Shown here one piece after another: positions 11,885 through 22,963 of a stretch of DNA of 64,000 nt; the stretch's first letter is position 1; every line of letters starts with the position of its first letter. The DNA is from Nitzschia sp. DOCU1. Lineage: Eukaryota; Bacillariophyta; Bacillariophyceae; Bacillariales; Bacillariaceae. Position numbers and translations under genes: made by a program. The notes under the pieces were generated by a model that saw only the letters and a program-made list of their open reading frames with translations, searched no databases and was not told where the DNA came from. The DNA lies in NCBI GenBank assembly GCA_951394045.1, contig OX595992.1:1550001-1614000 (forward strand), in the 5' to 3' direction.

Positions 11885-13314
11885 TCAAACCTTAACAAGG
11901 GACCAAGCACTTGAGTTCTCACTTTCTGACTGGGTGGTTTCATGGAACGACGAATGCGCGTTCAAGCTGTACCCGTCAGTTGCCTTCTTGCGGATACATG
12001 GATCGGGGGGCAAGAAATCGCGGAGGTAAAGCTCTCGCTCTTGTGGTTCTAGCTGGTCAATAGAAATTGCTTCAGGGATCCGCCGACGAATGAGCATTTG
12101 GGACGGTCGAATCATAATTGGCGAGGAATCTTGCTGCTGGTGGAAAAGATGTGCTGGGGCTTCCGTGTTGCGAATAATTAAAGTTCGATTGGTGAACGAG
12201 CCACTCCCTTCATCGTTCGAGGCAGTTTGACCGCAGCTCGAGTTGGGGGACAATTCTCCTGCGTCGTCATTTGATATCTTCCCAGTATCCTCCTCATCAG
12301 TGGATTCAGTGTTTTTCCTTTTACGGCGCAACTCTGGCGCATTCTCACGTAGGGCCTGACAAGTTTTTTCCTTTGCCCGATCGTCGCCTATATCTACCCA
12401 AAGTACTTGGCCTTCAGCATTCGTGTCGACTCTCTTCAAGAATCGTCCGCCCTTGTCGCGAATCGTTTGTACTATGATCGCAGCGACAGCTGGCTTATCC
12501 CGTTTTTTGGCCTTCAAATATTCTCCCTGATACTTTTTTACGAGGGATCGAAAGGCCCGATTTCCGGAATGAGAACTTTAGGAAATTCTGGTTAGCGATA
12601 CACTGTATAGTACTGTATGCTGTCGATACTTGCTCTCTCGTACTTACTTTGTAGCACCACCACGACCGCTAAGGACATCACTGGGTTTTATATCGGCAAT
12701 ACACTCTACCGGCAAAACCGGCGTCCAATGGTAGCGAGGATAGCCAATATGCGGTGGAGGGTAGTAGGGATAAGGGACTGGGGGGAAAGATCCATCGAGC
12801 ATGGGATATTGAGATGGCGGCGGCAGGGCTGCGCTGTTGCCATAGGGATACGATGGACCAACACGATTGGGATACGCCGCGTAGTAAGGCGTCGGCGTTG
12901 CACGACAAGCGTAGCTTTCGGAAGAGCCAGCAGCAGGAATCAAAGGAGGTCTTTGAGGAGCATCCAAGCTATGTCCTCTGCTAATTTGTCCTTCGAAGGA
13001 ATGGTGAGGGCGGTGATTCTTACCCACACTTCTGGCATTAGGGTCATACTCAAATCCAGACCTCCTACGAAAAATATCTGTTCTTGAGCCCTGTAGTGGA
13101 GCAAACAAGCGTGAGTACATTGGTGCTTGAAGAATGAAGTCGAATAATGAAAATATGTTACCTCGTGTGTGGGGTAAATTGGTTCCAGAGCGCCCTGTCC
13201 TGATGTGCCGTTCGGGGAGCCCCCATGGCCTCCGGGTGTCGTTTTCCTTTCCTCGGGGTCGACAAGTTGCTCCTTGCCAGTTCCAGCTTGAGTTTCATCT
13301 CGGTTTGATACCAT
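11885..13314 (-). CDS. DUF6824-domain protein (diatom-type)
   Basis: Three exons (13314-13162, 13090-12648, 12575-11885; introns 71 and 72 nt) encode 428 residues. The second join restores DVLSGRGGATNSHSGNRAFR and then a Lys/Tyr-rich helix ending in GGRFLKRVD, which is the pattern of DUF6824 proteins as I know them from diatoms. Upstream of the domain is a Pro/Tyr-rich low-complexity region (PPPSQYP, PYYPPP); downstream is an acidic, Ser/Thr-rich region and a short tail with LYLRDFLPPDP. Family function is not established to my knowledge; basic helices in the domain make nucleic-acid binding possible (inference). The first exon has no in-frame ATG further upstream before a stop. Confidence 0.8.
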
Positions 13315-13952
13315 ACTTTCTACACAACCCGACTTGTAAACCTGTAGCCTCGTCCTTTGCGTCGATAAACAAGGCCCTTGCGACTTTATGCCAGGAATCG
13401 ACTTTGCCCTTCCATTTGCCCTTCCAGCGATTGTGGGGCGTTCTAGACTTTAATCGAGGAAACTCCCATCGTAGAGATGTCTCCACTGAAACAACAGCTC
13501 CATGAAATATTTATCTTGTCATCCTAGCTTTCCATCACATACACGAAAATGGAAGAAATGTCCACGGTAGGGGGAAAGGTCATCAATGCGGAAGATCCTG
13601 CGTGACTGAATCGTGATGTTACATGTGAACCCGGGTCGACGGGCTCGAGGCGCGCTGGCAAATATGTGCCTCGGTGGTAGATGTGCTGGCTGGCGCAAAA
13701 TACAATTAATTATCATACATACCGACATACTAACATATCGTACCAGTGGGAGTCGCACTTGTTCCGAATAATCGCGCGGCCGGAAGCACAACATTCCGAT
13801 AGCGTGACTTTCACCTTTTCGGCGACAGTTTTTGAATAGAATTTGTGTGCTTGAAGTGTCACATGTTTCAGTGCTGTCCTTTCGCAAAATGCGGATTTCT
13901 GTAGTTACTCGAGAAAGCTGGAACTTTTCCCGTATTGATGAACTTGATGGCA

Positions 13953-13996
<44 letters not shown>

Positions 13997-14028
13997 AAAC
14001 ATCGAGTCGAGGGTTTGCCTGAACATGT
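13315..14028. other. Intergenic between two minus-strand genes
   Basis: Contains the 5' flank of the DUF6824 gene and the 3' flank of the TPR gene, plus a GA microsatellite listed separately. Frames in this interval have no recognisable products. Confidence 0.4.
13957..13994. repeat. (GA)19 microsatellite
   Basis: An uninterrupted run of 19 GA dinucleotides, 35 bp beyond the stop codon of the TPR gene. On the transcribed minus strand it reads as polypyrimidine (CT), probably in the 3' UTR. Confidence 0.97.
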
Positions 14029-15348
14029 CTACTTCCGCCGATTCCCCAAAAGAACATGGATGCATAGGGACCCAAATGCGATTCCACCAATAAGCATCAA
14101 CGCCTCTTTGTGCTCGCCCCAAAATGATGGCTCGGAGCTATCGTCGACGCTTCCTGGAGTAGTACCATCAGCAAAACTGACCCGCTTCTTTGCTGGCGCT
14201 TTTGAAGAGCTCGGACGTACGTGTTCTTTGACGGATCCATTGCTAGCTTTTGTTGCATCGTGGAGCCCTTGTTTTTCTTCAACGTCCGTGAACATTTTTC
14301 TTTCATTCTTTCCATTTCCCGGCTCTGGGTCTTTGCCGGAATCTTTCTTTTCCTCTGAACTCCTGAACATGGCCTTAGCTCGTTGTCGTTCCTTCTTACT
14401 ATCAGCTTTCTTGATATCCTTGCAGCGAATGAGCAATTTACGAACCTCTTTCTCCTGGCTCTGAAGCTGCCGCGACACTGGATCTCCATCTTTCTTGTAC
14501 TCATTAATCGCATCCTGCGCCATTTTCAAGTTATTAATCGCCTCGGCCGTTTCGTGCAGTTCCGCGAGTCCACGAGCCACAACCAAATGACTTTTTACTC
14601 TCCAACACCCAAATAGCTTCGCGTCATCCAATCCTTCTTTCTTCAACAACTTGAGTATCTTGCTGTCTCCCTTCCTTTCATAGAGAGCCTCGAGAAGTAC
14701 AAGCGCGTTTTTGGCGAATTTTTGTGCGCGGCTCCATTCGTTCACTTTTACACAGCACGTCGCCGCGTTGTTGCAACACGTGATCATGACGACCAAGAGA
14801 TCAGCTCTCAGCTCGTTTGTCGAGTCCTTGTTGTGCTGCACATAACGAACTGCATCCACTGCTTCAGCGTAGAGCTGCAGTGCCGCGGAGTACTCTTTGG
14901 CCGAAAACTTGGCCGTGGCTTCATCCTTTAATTTTTGCGCGAATTCAATCTTTTCAAAGACGGACATTTCAAACAATCTTTTGGGTTTTACGACTTGGAT
15001 GGAATTTATGGTAAGGTAGCATGTCACCTCGGATCGCCCCGCCAATCGCCAGGAGGTTATTCGAACCACTGCCATTCCGTCTTGCCGTATCTCTGTGACT
15101 TTACCTCTACCAAAGACTGTCGTCACTTCACTTCCAACTATGGGAGGAACTGAAGGAAAGGAAGACGAAGAATAAAGCATACTTGGTCGTTTGGGACCTC
15201 GGTTGCTCTCGGGTTTCGGCCAGTCCAATAGTTCGATTTCTCGCATAGTAGGGTGGTTGGTCTCCGGGTCGGTTCTCGTTCGAAGGACGAGACCTTTTCC
15301 GTAAGGTGTCGACACCAAGGCCTTATCTTTGTCTTCTGGAGCATACAT
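14029..15348 (-). CDS. Tail-anchored TPR protein with two small N-terminal beta modules
   Basis: Intronless, 439 residues. The N-terminus has two similar modules: VSTPYGKGLV ... IELLDW and VTTVFGRGKV followed by RQDGMAVV ... SWRLAGRSE. Such G-x-G-x-V modules occur in many stramenopile proteins (my recollection; no domain name offered). Residues about 130-300 form helical repeats typical of TPRs (YSAALQLYAEAV, AATCCVKVNEWSRA, GLAELHETAEAINNLKMA), as in FKBP-type co-chaperones. A charged linker leads to one C-terminal hydrophobic helix (ALMLIGGIAFGSLCIHVLL) ending NRRK, a classic tail anchor for ER or mitochondrial outer membrane. No FKBP isomerase domain is present. Likely a membrane-bound co-chaperone or adaptor (inference). 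Confidence 0.8.
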   Translation of the reverse strand: MYAPEDKDKALVSTPYGKGLVLRTRTDPETNHPTMREIELLDWPKPESNRGPKRPSMLYSSSSFPSVPPIVGSEVTTVFGRGKVTEIRQDGMAVVRITSWRLAGRSEVTCYLTINSIQVVKPKRLFEMSVFEKIEFAQKLKDEATAKFSAKEYSAALQLYAEAVDAVRYVQHNKDSTNELRADLLVVMITCCNNAATCCVKVNEWSRAQKFAKNALVLLEALYERKGDSKILKLLKKEGLDDAKLFGCWRVKSHLVVARGLAELHETAEAINNLKMAQDAINEYKKDGDPVSRQLQSQEKEVRKLLIRCKDIKKADSKKERQRAKAMFRSSEEKKDSGKDPEPGNGKNERKMFTDVEEKQGLHDATKASNGSVKEHVRPSSSKAPAKKRVSFADGTTPGSVDDSSEPSFWGEHKEALMLIGGIAFGSLCIHVLLGNRRK

Positions 15349-15877
15349 TATATTGTATCACGATAGCAAAAGAAAGAAATCTCACGACAAACCGATCTCT
15401 ATGCGTAGGCAAGGCGAGATAAGGAAAAAGGCTACCGTGGCTTGAGTTCATTGAGAAACTATTAATATCCAACGAGCAGAAAACGTGTATTTTGTTGGCG
15501 CTGCAAATCTTTTGGTGGACAATATTGGCGCGAGGCGGACGTGATCGTTCTCGTACGTTTAGCGCCCCTTGCTTGGAGGGAAATTTTGCCACCGATACGC
15601 GTAATTTCAAACCTGCTGCATGTCGCTGTGCATAAATATCCTTGTCGCTGGATACGTCACGCACCTCATCACAAGGTGGCGAAAAAGAGGATCTTACCGA
15701 CGATCCGATGACCCATCTTTTTTACTCTAAAATTCTTTTGTCACCGCGGTGGATTCTTCGCCATCTCCATCTCAGTTATCCACGTTGTTCTTTTGATCAG
15801 AGAGGATCGCTCTTCTTGGTGCCCGGAATAAAGTGTTTCAGTCTCAACTCCCCATGCTTTATATGCATTATTGATCA
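15349..15877. promoter_or_regulatory. Divergent promoter region, TPR protein / MATE
   Basis: 529 bp between divergent start codons. No element was recognised; the frames here are short and unconvincing. Confidence 0.4.
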
Positions 15878-17562
15878 ATGGAGGAAGCCTCTAAAGCTGA
15901 TAGATCTGGTGGCAGCGAAGAGGAAGTTCAAGAAGTAGCACCCGCCAATACGCGTGAACCACCCCGGGTTCACACCTACAAAGAACATGTAAAAGATGTA
16001 TTGACGCTCGCCGGGCCTATCATTGTATCAGAGTTCTTTCAAAATACGTTACCAGTCATCGATATTGCTTTCGTTGGGAACTTACCTGACAAAAATGACC
16101 TTGCTGCCGCTGCACTCGCGACGGTGTGGTTTAACCTCTGGAATGCCACCATGACTGGCTTCAACACGGCGATTGATACGTTCCTGGCTCAAGCACATGG
16201 CGCAAAGGAGTTCAGAGGGTACGGTCTGTGGACGGCGACGGGGCTGGTGGTCGTTATGTTTGTCACAGTATTAATGTCAGGAGTTGTGGCAATCTGCGGA
16301 CCAATGATGCGATTATTTGGACAGGATGAGACATTGGCAGAACAAGCCGGGCATTTTTCATATCGTTTGATACCAGGCTTGTTTCCATATTATGCCTTCA
16401 AAGTGCTTGTCAAATACCTACAATCTCAGCGTATTGTTATGCCTGGAGTGTGGATTGGAATTTTTGCTAACGGCTTCAACGTGCTTTTCAACTGGGCGCT
16501 CATTTACGAATTGGACATGGGACTGTATGGGGCCCCCTGGGCTACCACCATTACTCGCTTTGTCGAATTGTTCATGGTTATTGGTTATATTTGGTGGAAT
16601 CGAAATGCAGAGCAGTTCATATCTACGTGGCCTACCATATCGCGTGAAATGTTCAAGCGTGAAACGCTCGGTCCGTTTGTCAAATTGGCGGTATCAGGTC
16701 AGACACTGTGTTGGCATCTATCCATTCGTCATTTCTTCTTGCTCTCACTTTGCCCTACTTGCTTACCGCTATTTTCACAGGTGCCTTGTCAATTTCAGCA
16801 GTGGCATGGTCGTTTGAGATTGCAACAATTTTGTCGGGTTTGATTGGCGTAGTTGAATTGGATGCACAGACTATCACGATGAGCATAAATGCATTCCTCT
16901 TTCTGAGTTTTCCTTTTGCTATTGGAATCGCTGCTTCCATCCGAGTTGGGCAATGGATAGGGGAGGCTAGTCCAAGGAATGCTCAGCGAACGTCCCTCGT
17001 GTCCTTTATTTTGTCCGCATTTATCCAGGCCGTCTTGGCAGTCATCTTGTTAGTCACCCGAGACTGGCTAGGGAATGTGTTCAGCAGCGATGAGGAAGTG
17101 GCGCAGCTAGTATCCGATTTGATTCCGATTTGCTCTTTGTTCATGATGGGCGATGCCGTTCAAGCAACTGTGGGCGGAGTCATGAGAGGATTGGGGAGAC
17201 AGCGTCTGGTACTGAGCCTAAACATTCTGGCCTTTTGGATCTTGGCGATCCCTTCAGGCGCTCTACTGACCTTTGTGGGCAATGTTGGAGTCGCCGGGCT
17301 ATGGTGGGGATACGTCATTGGAATCTATTCTGCTGGTATTATAGGCATCGCACTACTGAGATTTCGAATAGAGTGGGAGCACGAGGCAGAAAACGCCGCC
17401 AAGAGGCTCTCTACACTTTCAACGATGCATTTGCAATCACCTCCAAACGTGGAGCAAGTCCAAGCAGGGGATGTTGACAAACGGGTCGAGACGAGTGCGA
17501 ATGAAGCAAAACGCCCGGACGATGGCGCATCCGAGAAAGAAGGGGAAACAGTTGATTTGTAA
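15878..17562 (+). CDS. MATE-family efflux transporter, copy 1
   Basis: Two exons (15878-16697, 16781-17562; intron 83 nt, phase 1) encode 533 residues. About twelve hydrophobic segments and MATE-type motifs are visible, including the N-terminal half start AGPIIVSEFFQNTLPVIDIAFVG and the second-half mirror VQATVGGVMRGLGRQ. MATE proteins export organic cations and metabolites against H+ or Na+. N- and C-terminal tails are soluble, with acidic and Ser/Thr content. The next gene is a tandem paralogue with near-identical stretches (for example VGNLPDKNDLAAAALATVWF). The intron lies exactly where copy 2 reads through, and the join AVSG-ALSISAVAWSFEI matches copy 2, confirming the splice. Confidence 0.93.
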
Positions 17563-18034
17563 ACTACTTGCTACAATAGAAACAGCTGACTCATCATTGT
17601 CCTGATACTCCAACTAGAGTAGCACGTTCCCTATCGTTATGGCTTATATAGACCCATAGCAGCGGCGAGACAAGGGAACAATCCGATCCCCAAAGGACAA
17701 AAATGACAGCAGGCGGTTAGGAAATGTGGGGAATAAGCGATAGTAACGCCTTCCATTATGCGGAGGCAGCACAGAACAGTGAAGGTCTTGCATTAACAAA
17801 AATACTATTGCTTTAAAATGGAACAACTTATCAATTTTTTTATTTAAGGTGAATTTGCTTCAACCTTTCGGAAGTGAATTTTCACTCCGAGCGAAGGGGC
17901 GACGTTCAATCTGTTCCAGTGGTTTCATTTTGAGCCTAGGTGGACGTTCGCAACCATGTTTCGAAATCGGCACTGCCATAGAACGATAGTCTTTGGCTGC
18001 CATTAAAGCTAGATAGAAAAGATCTCAAGACACA
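17563..18034. other. Spacer between tandem MATE genes
   Basis: 472 bp with the 3' flank of copy 1 and the promoter of copy 2. No remnant of a third copy or mobile element is seen. Confidence 0.5.
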
Positions 18035-19621
18035 ATGGCATCCGAAGAGGCAGGTCCTTCGGATCAAAATGAATTGGCAGAGGTGCCGATTGAAACAACG
18101 ACCACGATATCACAAACCGAAATCCGAACCTACAAAGAACACATTAAAAATGTCTTGGCACTAACCGGGCCGATCATCGTCTCTGAGGTCTTTCAGAATA
18201 CTCTACCCGTGATGGATATAGCGTTCGTTGGGAACTTACCTGACAAAAATGACCTCGCAGCTGCTGCGCTTGCCACTGTTTGGTTCAACCTTTGGAATGC
18301 TGCCATGCTGGGCTTCAATACGTCGATTGATACATTTCTCTCTCAAGCATATGGCGCAAACGAGCTCAAGGGGTACGGTCTATGGACGGCAACAGGTCTC
18401 GTAATTGTGATGGTTGTTACTGTGGTCTTGTCTGGACTTCTCGCGATTTGTGGGCCCGCGATGCGATTATTCGGACAGGACGAGACATTGGCTGATCGAG
18501 CCGGGGAGTTTTCGTATCGCTTGATACCAGGTCTGTTTCCCTACTACGCATTCAAAGTGCTTGTCAAATACCTTCAGTCCCAGAACATTGGCATGCCTGG
18601 AGTCTGGGTGGGCCTTTGGGCCAATGGCGTTAACATCCTGTTCAACTGGGCGCTGATCTATAAACTAGACATGGGGCTCAACGGCGCTCCCTGGGCGACC
18701 AGCATCACGCGATTTGTCGAATTCGTTACGATTGCTGGTTATATTTGGTGGAATCGGAATACAGAACAGCTCAAATCTACATGGCCTACTCTTTCGCGTG
18801 ATTTGTGGAATTTTGAGGCGGTTGGTCCATTTCTTAAGTTGGCCCTGTCGGGTTCATTGTCCATGGCGGCGGAGGCGTGGTCCTTTGAGATTGCAACCAT
18901 CTTGGCAGGCTTGATTGGTACTGTTGAGCTTGGTGCTCATGTTATTACATTGAGTATTGCCACGTTCATATTTCTAAGTTTTCCATTTGCGGTTGGCATT
19001 GCTGCGTCCATTCGTGTCGGACAATGGATTGGCGACGGGAGCCCCGAGAACGCGCAACGATCATCCCTTGTTTCCTGTCTGCTGTCCATCTCCATCCAAA
19101 CCGTTCTTGCCATAGTTTTGCTGTCAAGTAAGGACTGGCTTGCGAATACATTTAGCAGCGATGAGGACGTGGCGGATACAATAGCAAAATTGCTCCCAAT
19201 CTCGTGTATCTTCATGATGGGTGATGCAGTTCAAGCTACAGTCGGTGGAGTGATGCGGGGGTTGGGACGACAACGACTTGTGCTTGCACTGAACATCCTG
19301 GCTTTTTGGATACTGGCGCTCCCCGTGGGCTGTCTCCTTACATTTGTCGGTAATTCTGGGATAGCGGGAATTTGGTGGGGGTACGTAATTGGTATCTTTG
19401 CCTCGGGAATCTTGGGATTTTCGTGGCTGAAGTTTCGAATATCGTGGGAAAAAGAAGCACAAAAAGCCGTAAAGAGGATGTCGACGCTTTCGACGTTGCA
19501 TTTTGATCAGTCTGCTACAACCAACCCAGCGAGGCTGGAGGACAGCGTTGAAGTGATCAAGACGACAGTGGAAGAGCCCCAGTTAGATGGCGTTATCCCT
19601 GATAGCATGGCGCAATCATAG
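18035..19621 (+). CDS. MATE-family efflux transporter, copy 2
   Basis: Intronless, 528 residues, clearly paralogous to copy 1 along its whole length (shared VGNLPDKNDLAAAALATVWF, YRLIPGLFPYYAFKVLVKYL, GDAVQATVGGVMRGLGRQR). The two differ most in the soluble tails: copy 2 starts with an acidic Ser/Thr/Glu tail and ends with a different hydrophilic tail. A tandem duplication is the simplest origin. Because copy 2 lacks the 83-nt intron while flanking DNA is not obviously processed (no poly-A tract, no target-site repeat), intron loss or gain after duplication is more likely than retrocopying (inference). Substrate unknown. It converges with the sugar transporter, 129 bp between stops. Confidence 0.94.
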   Translation: MASEEAGPSDQNELAEVPIETTTTISQTEIRTYKEHIKNVLALTGPIIVSEVFQNTLPVMDIAFVGNLPDKNDLAAAALATVWFNLWNAAMLGFNTSIDTFLSQAYGANELKGYGLWTATGLVIVMVVTVVLSGLLAICGPAMRLFGQDETLADRAGEFSYRLIPGLFPYYAFKVLVKYLQSQNIGMPGVWVGLWANGVNILFNWALIYKLDMGLNGAPWATSITRFVEFVTIAGYIWWNRNTEQLKSTWPTLSRDLWNFEAVGPFLKLALSGSLSMAAEAWSFEIATILAGLIGTVELGAHVITLSIATFIFLSFPFAVGIAASIRVGQWIGDGSPENAQRSSLVSCLLSISIQTVLAIVLLSSKDWLANTFSSDEDVADTIAKLLPISCIFMMGDAVQATVGGVMRGLGRQRLVLALNILAFWILALPVGCLLTFVGNSGIAGIWWGYVIGIFASGILGFSWLKFRISWEKEAQKAVKRMSTLSTLHFDQSATTNPARLEDSVEVIKTTVEEPQLDGVIPDSMAQS

Positions 19622-19750
19622 ATGCTATAGAAATACACTCGTAAGCACGCTACTAGAAAAAACCACACAGTTCTAGAAAGCAGGCAGTAACTCTCCGTGT
19701 CGGCGACGAGGCATTCCTTCTCTGCATCCTGAAGATTTTCCCACAAGATC

Positions 19751-20808
19751 TTATTCTTTCTTTTCTTTAACGACGGGGGGATAGGCTGAGTGAATCCACA
19801 AACTGACAGCTGCGAGGATGCCACCAACAGCCTGCTCCTTCGATACGCCGACATCTGGCTGGAGTAGCGCCTGGACTACACCACTCAGAAATATCCCAAA
19901 TATTAATGCAAACCCCTTCCTTACCGATCCAGCATATTTTGTAACCAATCCAACGATGATGCCTCCTATTGAGTTCGTGAATATCGGAATCCACGTGGCA
20001 GCAGTCCAACCATTCCAAAACCCTTCCTCTGCGATTCTTTTACCGTCCGGGCTAAATACAAGACTACCCGCTAGGATCAGCACCGAAGCAGCACACAACT
20101 CCATGCTGAACAAATATGGATTCCGCCCACCACCCTGTGATTGCAAGTTCTTTTGGGATAGAGCGCCGGATAGGCCGCTAATGAAACTTGCGAGCATGAT
20201 GGGAGCAACACCATGAGACCAGTGACGCGATCCCCATTCCGGTACTTCCAAGGAGACCCCAGATGAGAAAAGAGAATCAAGATTCACCAGACGTTCCATG
20301 ATGAGAGCCGATAGTAAAAGGAGAAATAAACTGAAAACCTGTACAACACTTTGCTTTCGACCCATGACCAGATAGCAGCAAAGCGCCGCCGACAATGTTT
20401 TTGTTTGGTTCAGAACATTGAATGTCAACGAATCAAGATTTTGGTATGCCTGGAGCGCAGCAAGATTCTGCAACGCGTACAGAGCCGCTGGAAGAAAAGC
20501 TACAGTCACCCATGTGAACACGTTCCATCCTGGAAAAGATTGGTGAGATCCAAAATCGACGCGTCCCGAAAATGCCAATTCGAAATCAACTCACCAGCGA
20601 AAGCCGCTTCTTTTCCGCCGCTCATGGCCAACATTGCAAAAGCCAGAATAAATTTCAGGACTTCTTGGGCCAAAATCACCGTCGATCGGCAAATCCCATT
20701 CGGCGTGTATCGCCTCGTCAAAACGGGCTGCATTCCAAATTGCAGTGATAAAAGCAACAAATAAAACATCGCTTTCTGGTCAAGCGCCGGAGGTGCTTTC
20801 GAAGACAT
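19751..20808 (-). CDS. Nucleotide-sugar transporter (SLC35A-like)
   Basis: Two exons (20808-20595, 20529-19751; intron 65 nt) encode 330 residues with about nine or ten membrane segments. Family signatures of CMP-sialate/UDP-galactose/UDP-GlcNAc transporters are visible: LQNLAALQAYQNLDSLTFNVLNQ is close to the family consensus, followed by TKTLSAALCCYLVMGR and, near the end, GGIIVGLVTKYAGSVRKGFA. Such proteins exchange nucleotide sugars for nucleoside monophosphates in the Golgi membrane and supply lumenal glycosyltransferases. The sugar cannot be told from sequence alone. It ends in a Lys/Glu-rich tail (VVKEKKE), a possible ER/Golgi retrieval signal (inference). Confidence 0.9.
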
Positions 20809-21425
20809 TGCAGCAGGTGATTGTTCCAGATAAGAAATGAAAACTATATAGTTTGGGCACTTTGTTGGGGCCGACGACTTTCTGTGGCTGTGGCAAGAAT
20901 AAGAAGCGAAAAATCACCGTCCGAGGAACTTTTGGTCGGCACCGCTTTCAACAAGAAGAAGAGAGATGACGAGAGTGCGAGCACAGAAGTCATCTTTTGT
21001 GATGATGTTTTTCGGCGAGGATCGCGTACTTTCAAGAAGTTGACGCGTGGAACGTTCCGACCTTGTTCCGTCTCGCGAGCGCGGCATCTCCAAAGGAGGA
21101 GTAATCGGATGAATCAGTGATCAACTGACCGCCGCTCCGGCGCCATGAAGCAAGCCAACCAGCATACCAGGTAAAACGGGCGCGCCAAAAAAATTATACA
21201 GCTCTTCCGCTTTAATTTTTTATACATTGCCGAATATAGATGGTATGTGAAAGTTGGCTTTGCGTGTCCAACGAAGTCGGTTGATCCTTTTCATTTGCGA
21301 GGCAGCACAGCCACGAGTGAGCAGGCGCGAAGCATTTCCCGCCTTTCCCTCACTTTTTCGTTTCGCCCACATCCGACACTTGCCACACTTGCCAACAATT
21401 CGTTCAGTAATTGTGTCCGTCAACC
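20809..21425. promoter_or_regulatory. Divergent promoter region, sugar transporter / membrane protein
   Basis: 617 bp between divergent starts. The frame at 20821-21120 has no recognisable product. AT-rich stretch near 21188-21225. Nothing else supported. Confidence 0.4.
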
Positions 21426-22241
21426 ATGATGCTTATTCAACAACGCCTCGTACTGATTTTTCTCTGCACCTTTCGCTTTGCCCTAGGGGGAACCAAGTTT
21501 TCGATTTCCGACTCAGGGGTGCAATGCAGTGGCGGCGACTTCCAAGTGAATTCGCTCAGCATAAGTTGCGGCGAAACTTATTGCACGTTCGGTTCTTCGG
21601 TGGAAGCTAGTGGCACCGGTACGTGTGCTCAGTGACTGAAGGTGATGCAAACACAGGAACTAAATTCTAACAGAACTATATCTCGTTGGTGGAATCAGCG
21701 ACCATTTCCAACACCTTGGCAACCGATACACCCACTGTGACGGTGCGATTTGCAAATATGGTAAATGTTGTTTCTGATAAAGCTGTCGATGTCTGCGGCC
21801 ATTTGTCTTCAAGCAGCGGTTCCACTTGCCCAGACGCAGGATCATATGATATTGAGGCTTTTAATTTCCAGATTCCCGGTGATGCTGAAGACTGGTATAC
21901 CAACTACGTCGGGTGGTAAGTTCCTCATTTCATACTCGTGAACTCGAAAGAAACGCGTCATCATCATGTCTCATACTGTAAATCTATACTTCAGGATGAA
22001 CTCAGTGTCTATGAAGGTGATCTTCAACTTTGGCGGTACGACTACTACCTGCAAAACCACTCTAACTCTTACAAAAACTAGTGGATATACAATGGTCGCT
22101 GGTGCCGTGGTTGTGTTTAGCCTGGCCGGTGTGCTCACAACAATTGGGCGTAAGCGACGGGCAGCTATCCAGCTCGATGAAGAGGAAGGCACACCATCAC
22201 ATTTTGAAATGTTGCCAAATGAAGGAGCTGTCCGAGTCTAG
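21426..22241 (+). CDS. Type I membrane protein of unknown function, paralogue 1
   Basis: Three exons (21426-21618, 21699-21915, 21995-22241; introns 80 and 79 nt) encode 218 residues. A signal peptide (MMLIQQRLVLIFLCTFRFAL) is followed by an ectodomain with cysteines in CGETYCTFGSSV and SGSTCPDAGSYD, one transmembrane helix near residues 170-192, then a basic stop-transfer GRKRRAAIQL and a short acidic cytoplasmic tail. The first intron was placed by comparison with the neighbouring paralogue: same position, same phase (1), and the skipped acceptor upstream would bring a stop. Function unknown. It shares with its neighbour the Cys pattern, the W-Y-x-N-x-x-G segment and the cytoplasmic RKR(R/K)AAI motif. 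Confidence 0.78.
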
Positions 22242-22963
22242 GTATTTCGAAGGCACTAATTCGGCGCTGATGGTAACGCCGCTGCAATGTTGGAACCGAA
22301 TCTCTATGGTCCATCGCTCACGAAGCACAGCTCTGCAGTTGTCCAGCCACGAGTAGTCATAGCAGGATTAAAGCTGTGTAAGAACGCTGATTTTGCAGGT
22401 CCTACGATGTGAAAAGTCAACCCATTACACAGTAATTTAAATCGCTTTTACGTTTCTTTGTGAGACATCTCCACAGGACACAGCTCATCCTCCAATACAG
22501 GAGACAAACACTAATCTTGTCATAGTTACCGCTGCCTCGACTAGTTATCATTCTTGCTCTGTCACAGCTCACAATATGGTAAAAGAGTTGCCTGGGAATT
22601 CCTTTTGTCTGTGATAGTACATTGTAACTAGCTACCCGAGAGTCGGTACTTTAGTAAGCGAGCGCGGAACCCTCGAGCCGTTGTTGGGACCGCAATCCCA
22701 TTGTGATCCATGTGGAAATTATGATTATGTGCAGGAAGATGGTATCCCGGCGATCGTCCAACGGTTCGCTGGCATTGTTACTTAAGAGCGCTACATTTAA
22801 GGGCAATTTAAGTATTCATACTTCAGCGAAATAGGAGAATCAGTTTTTTGCGATTTTCTGCTCCTTCCACATTTTGGAGTTACACGAGAGCAAAAATCGC
22901 ATGAAAACGACCCCGCAAAAAACTTTCCCGACAACCATTCCCCAATAACACAGCCTTGGCAAG
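22242..22963. other. Spacer between the two paralogous membrane-protein genes
   Basis: 722 bp, no supported gene. No tRNA cloverleaf was found on visual inspection, although a few GC-rich segments (22620-22720) were checked. Confidence 0.45.

Noticed and set aside
18035..19621. MATE copy 2 as a retrocopy
   Set aside because: No poly-A tract or target-site duplication, and it sits in tandem with copy 1 on the same strand.
22620..22760. Possible tRNA-like GC-rich stretch
   Set aside because: No T-loop GTTCRANNC with matching stems was found; arms do not pair into a cloverleaf.
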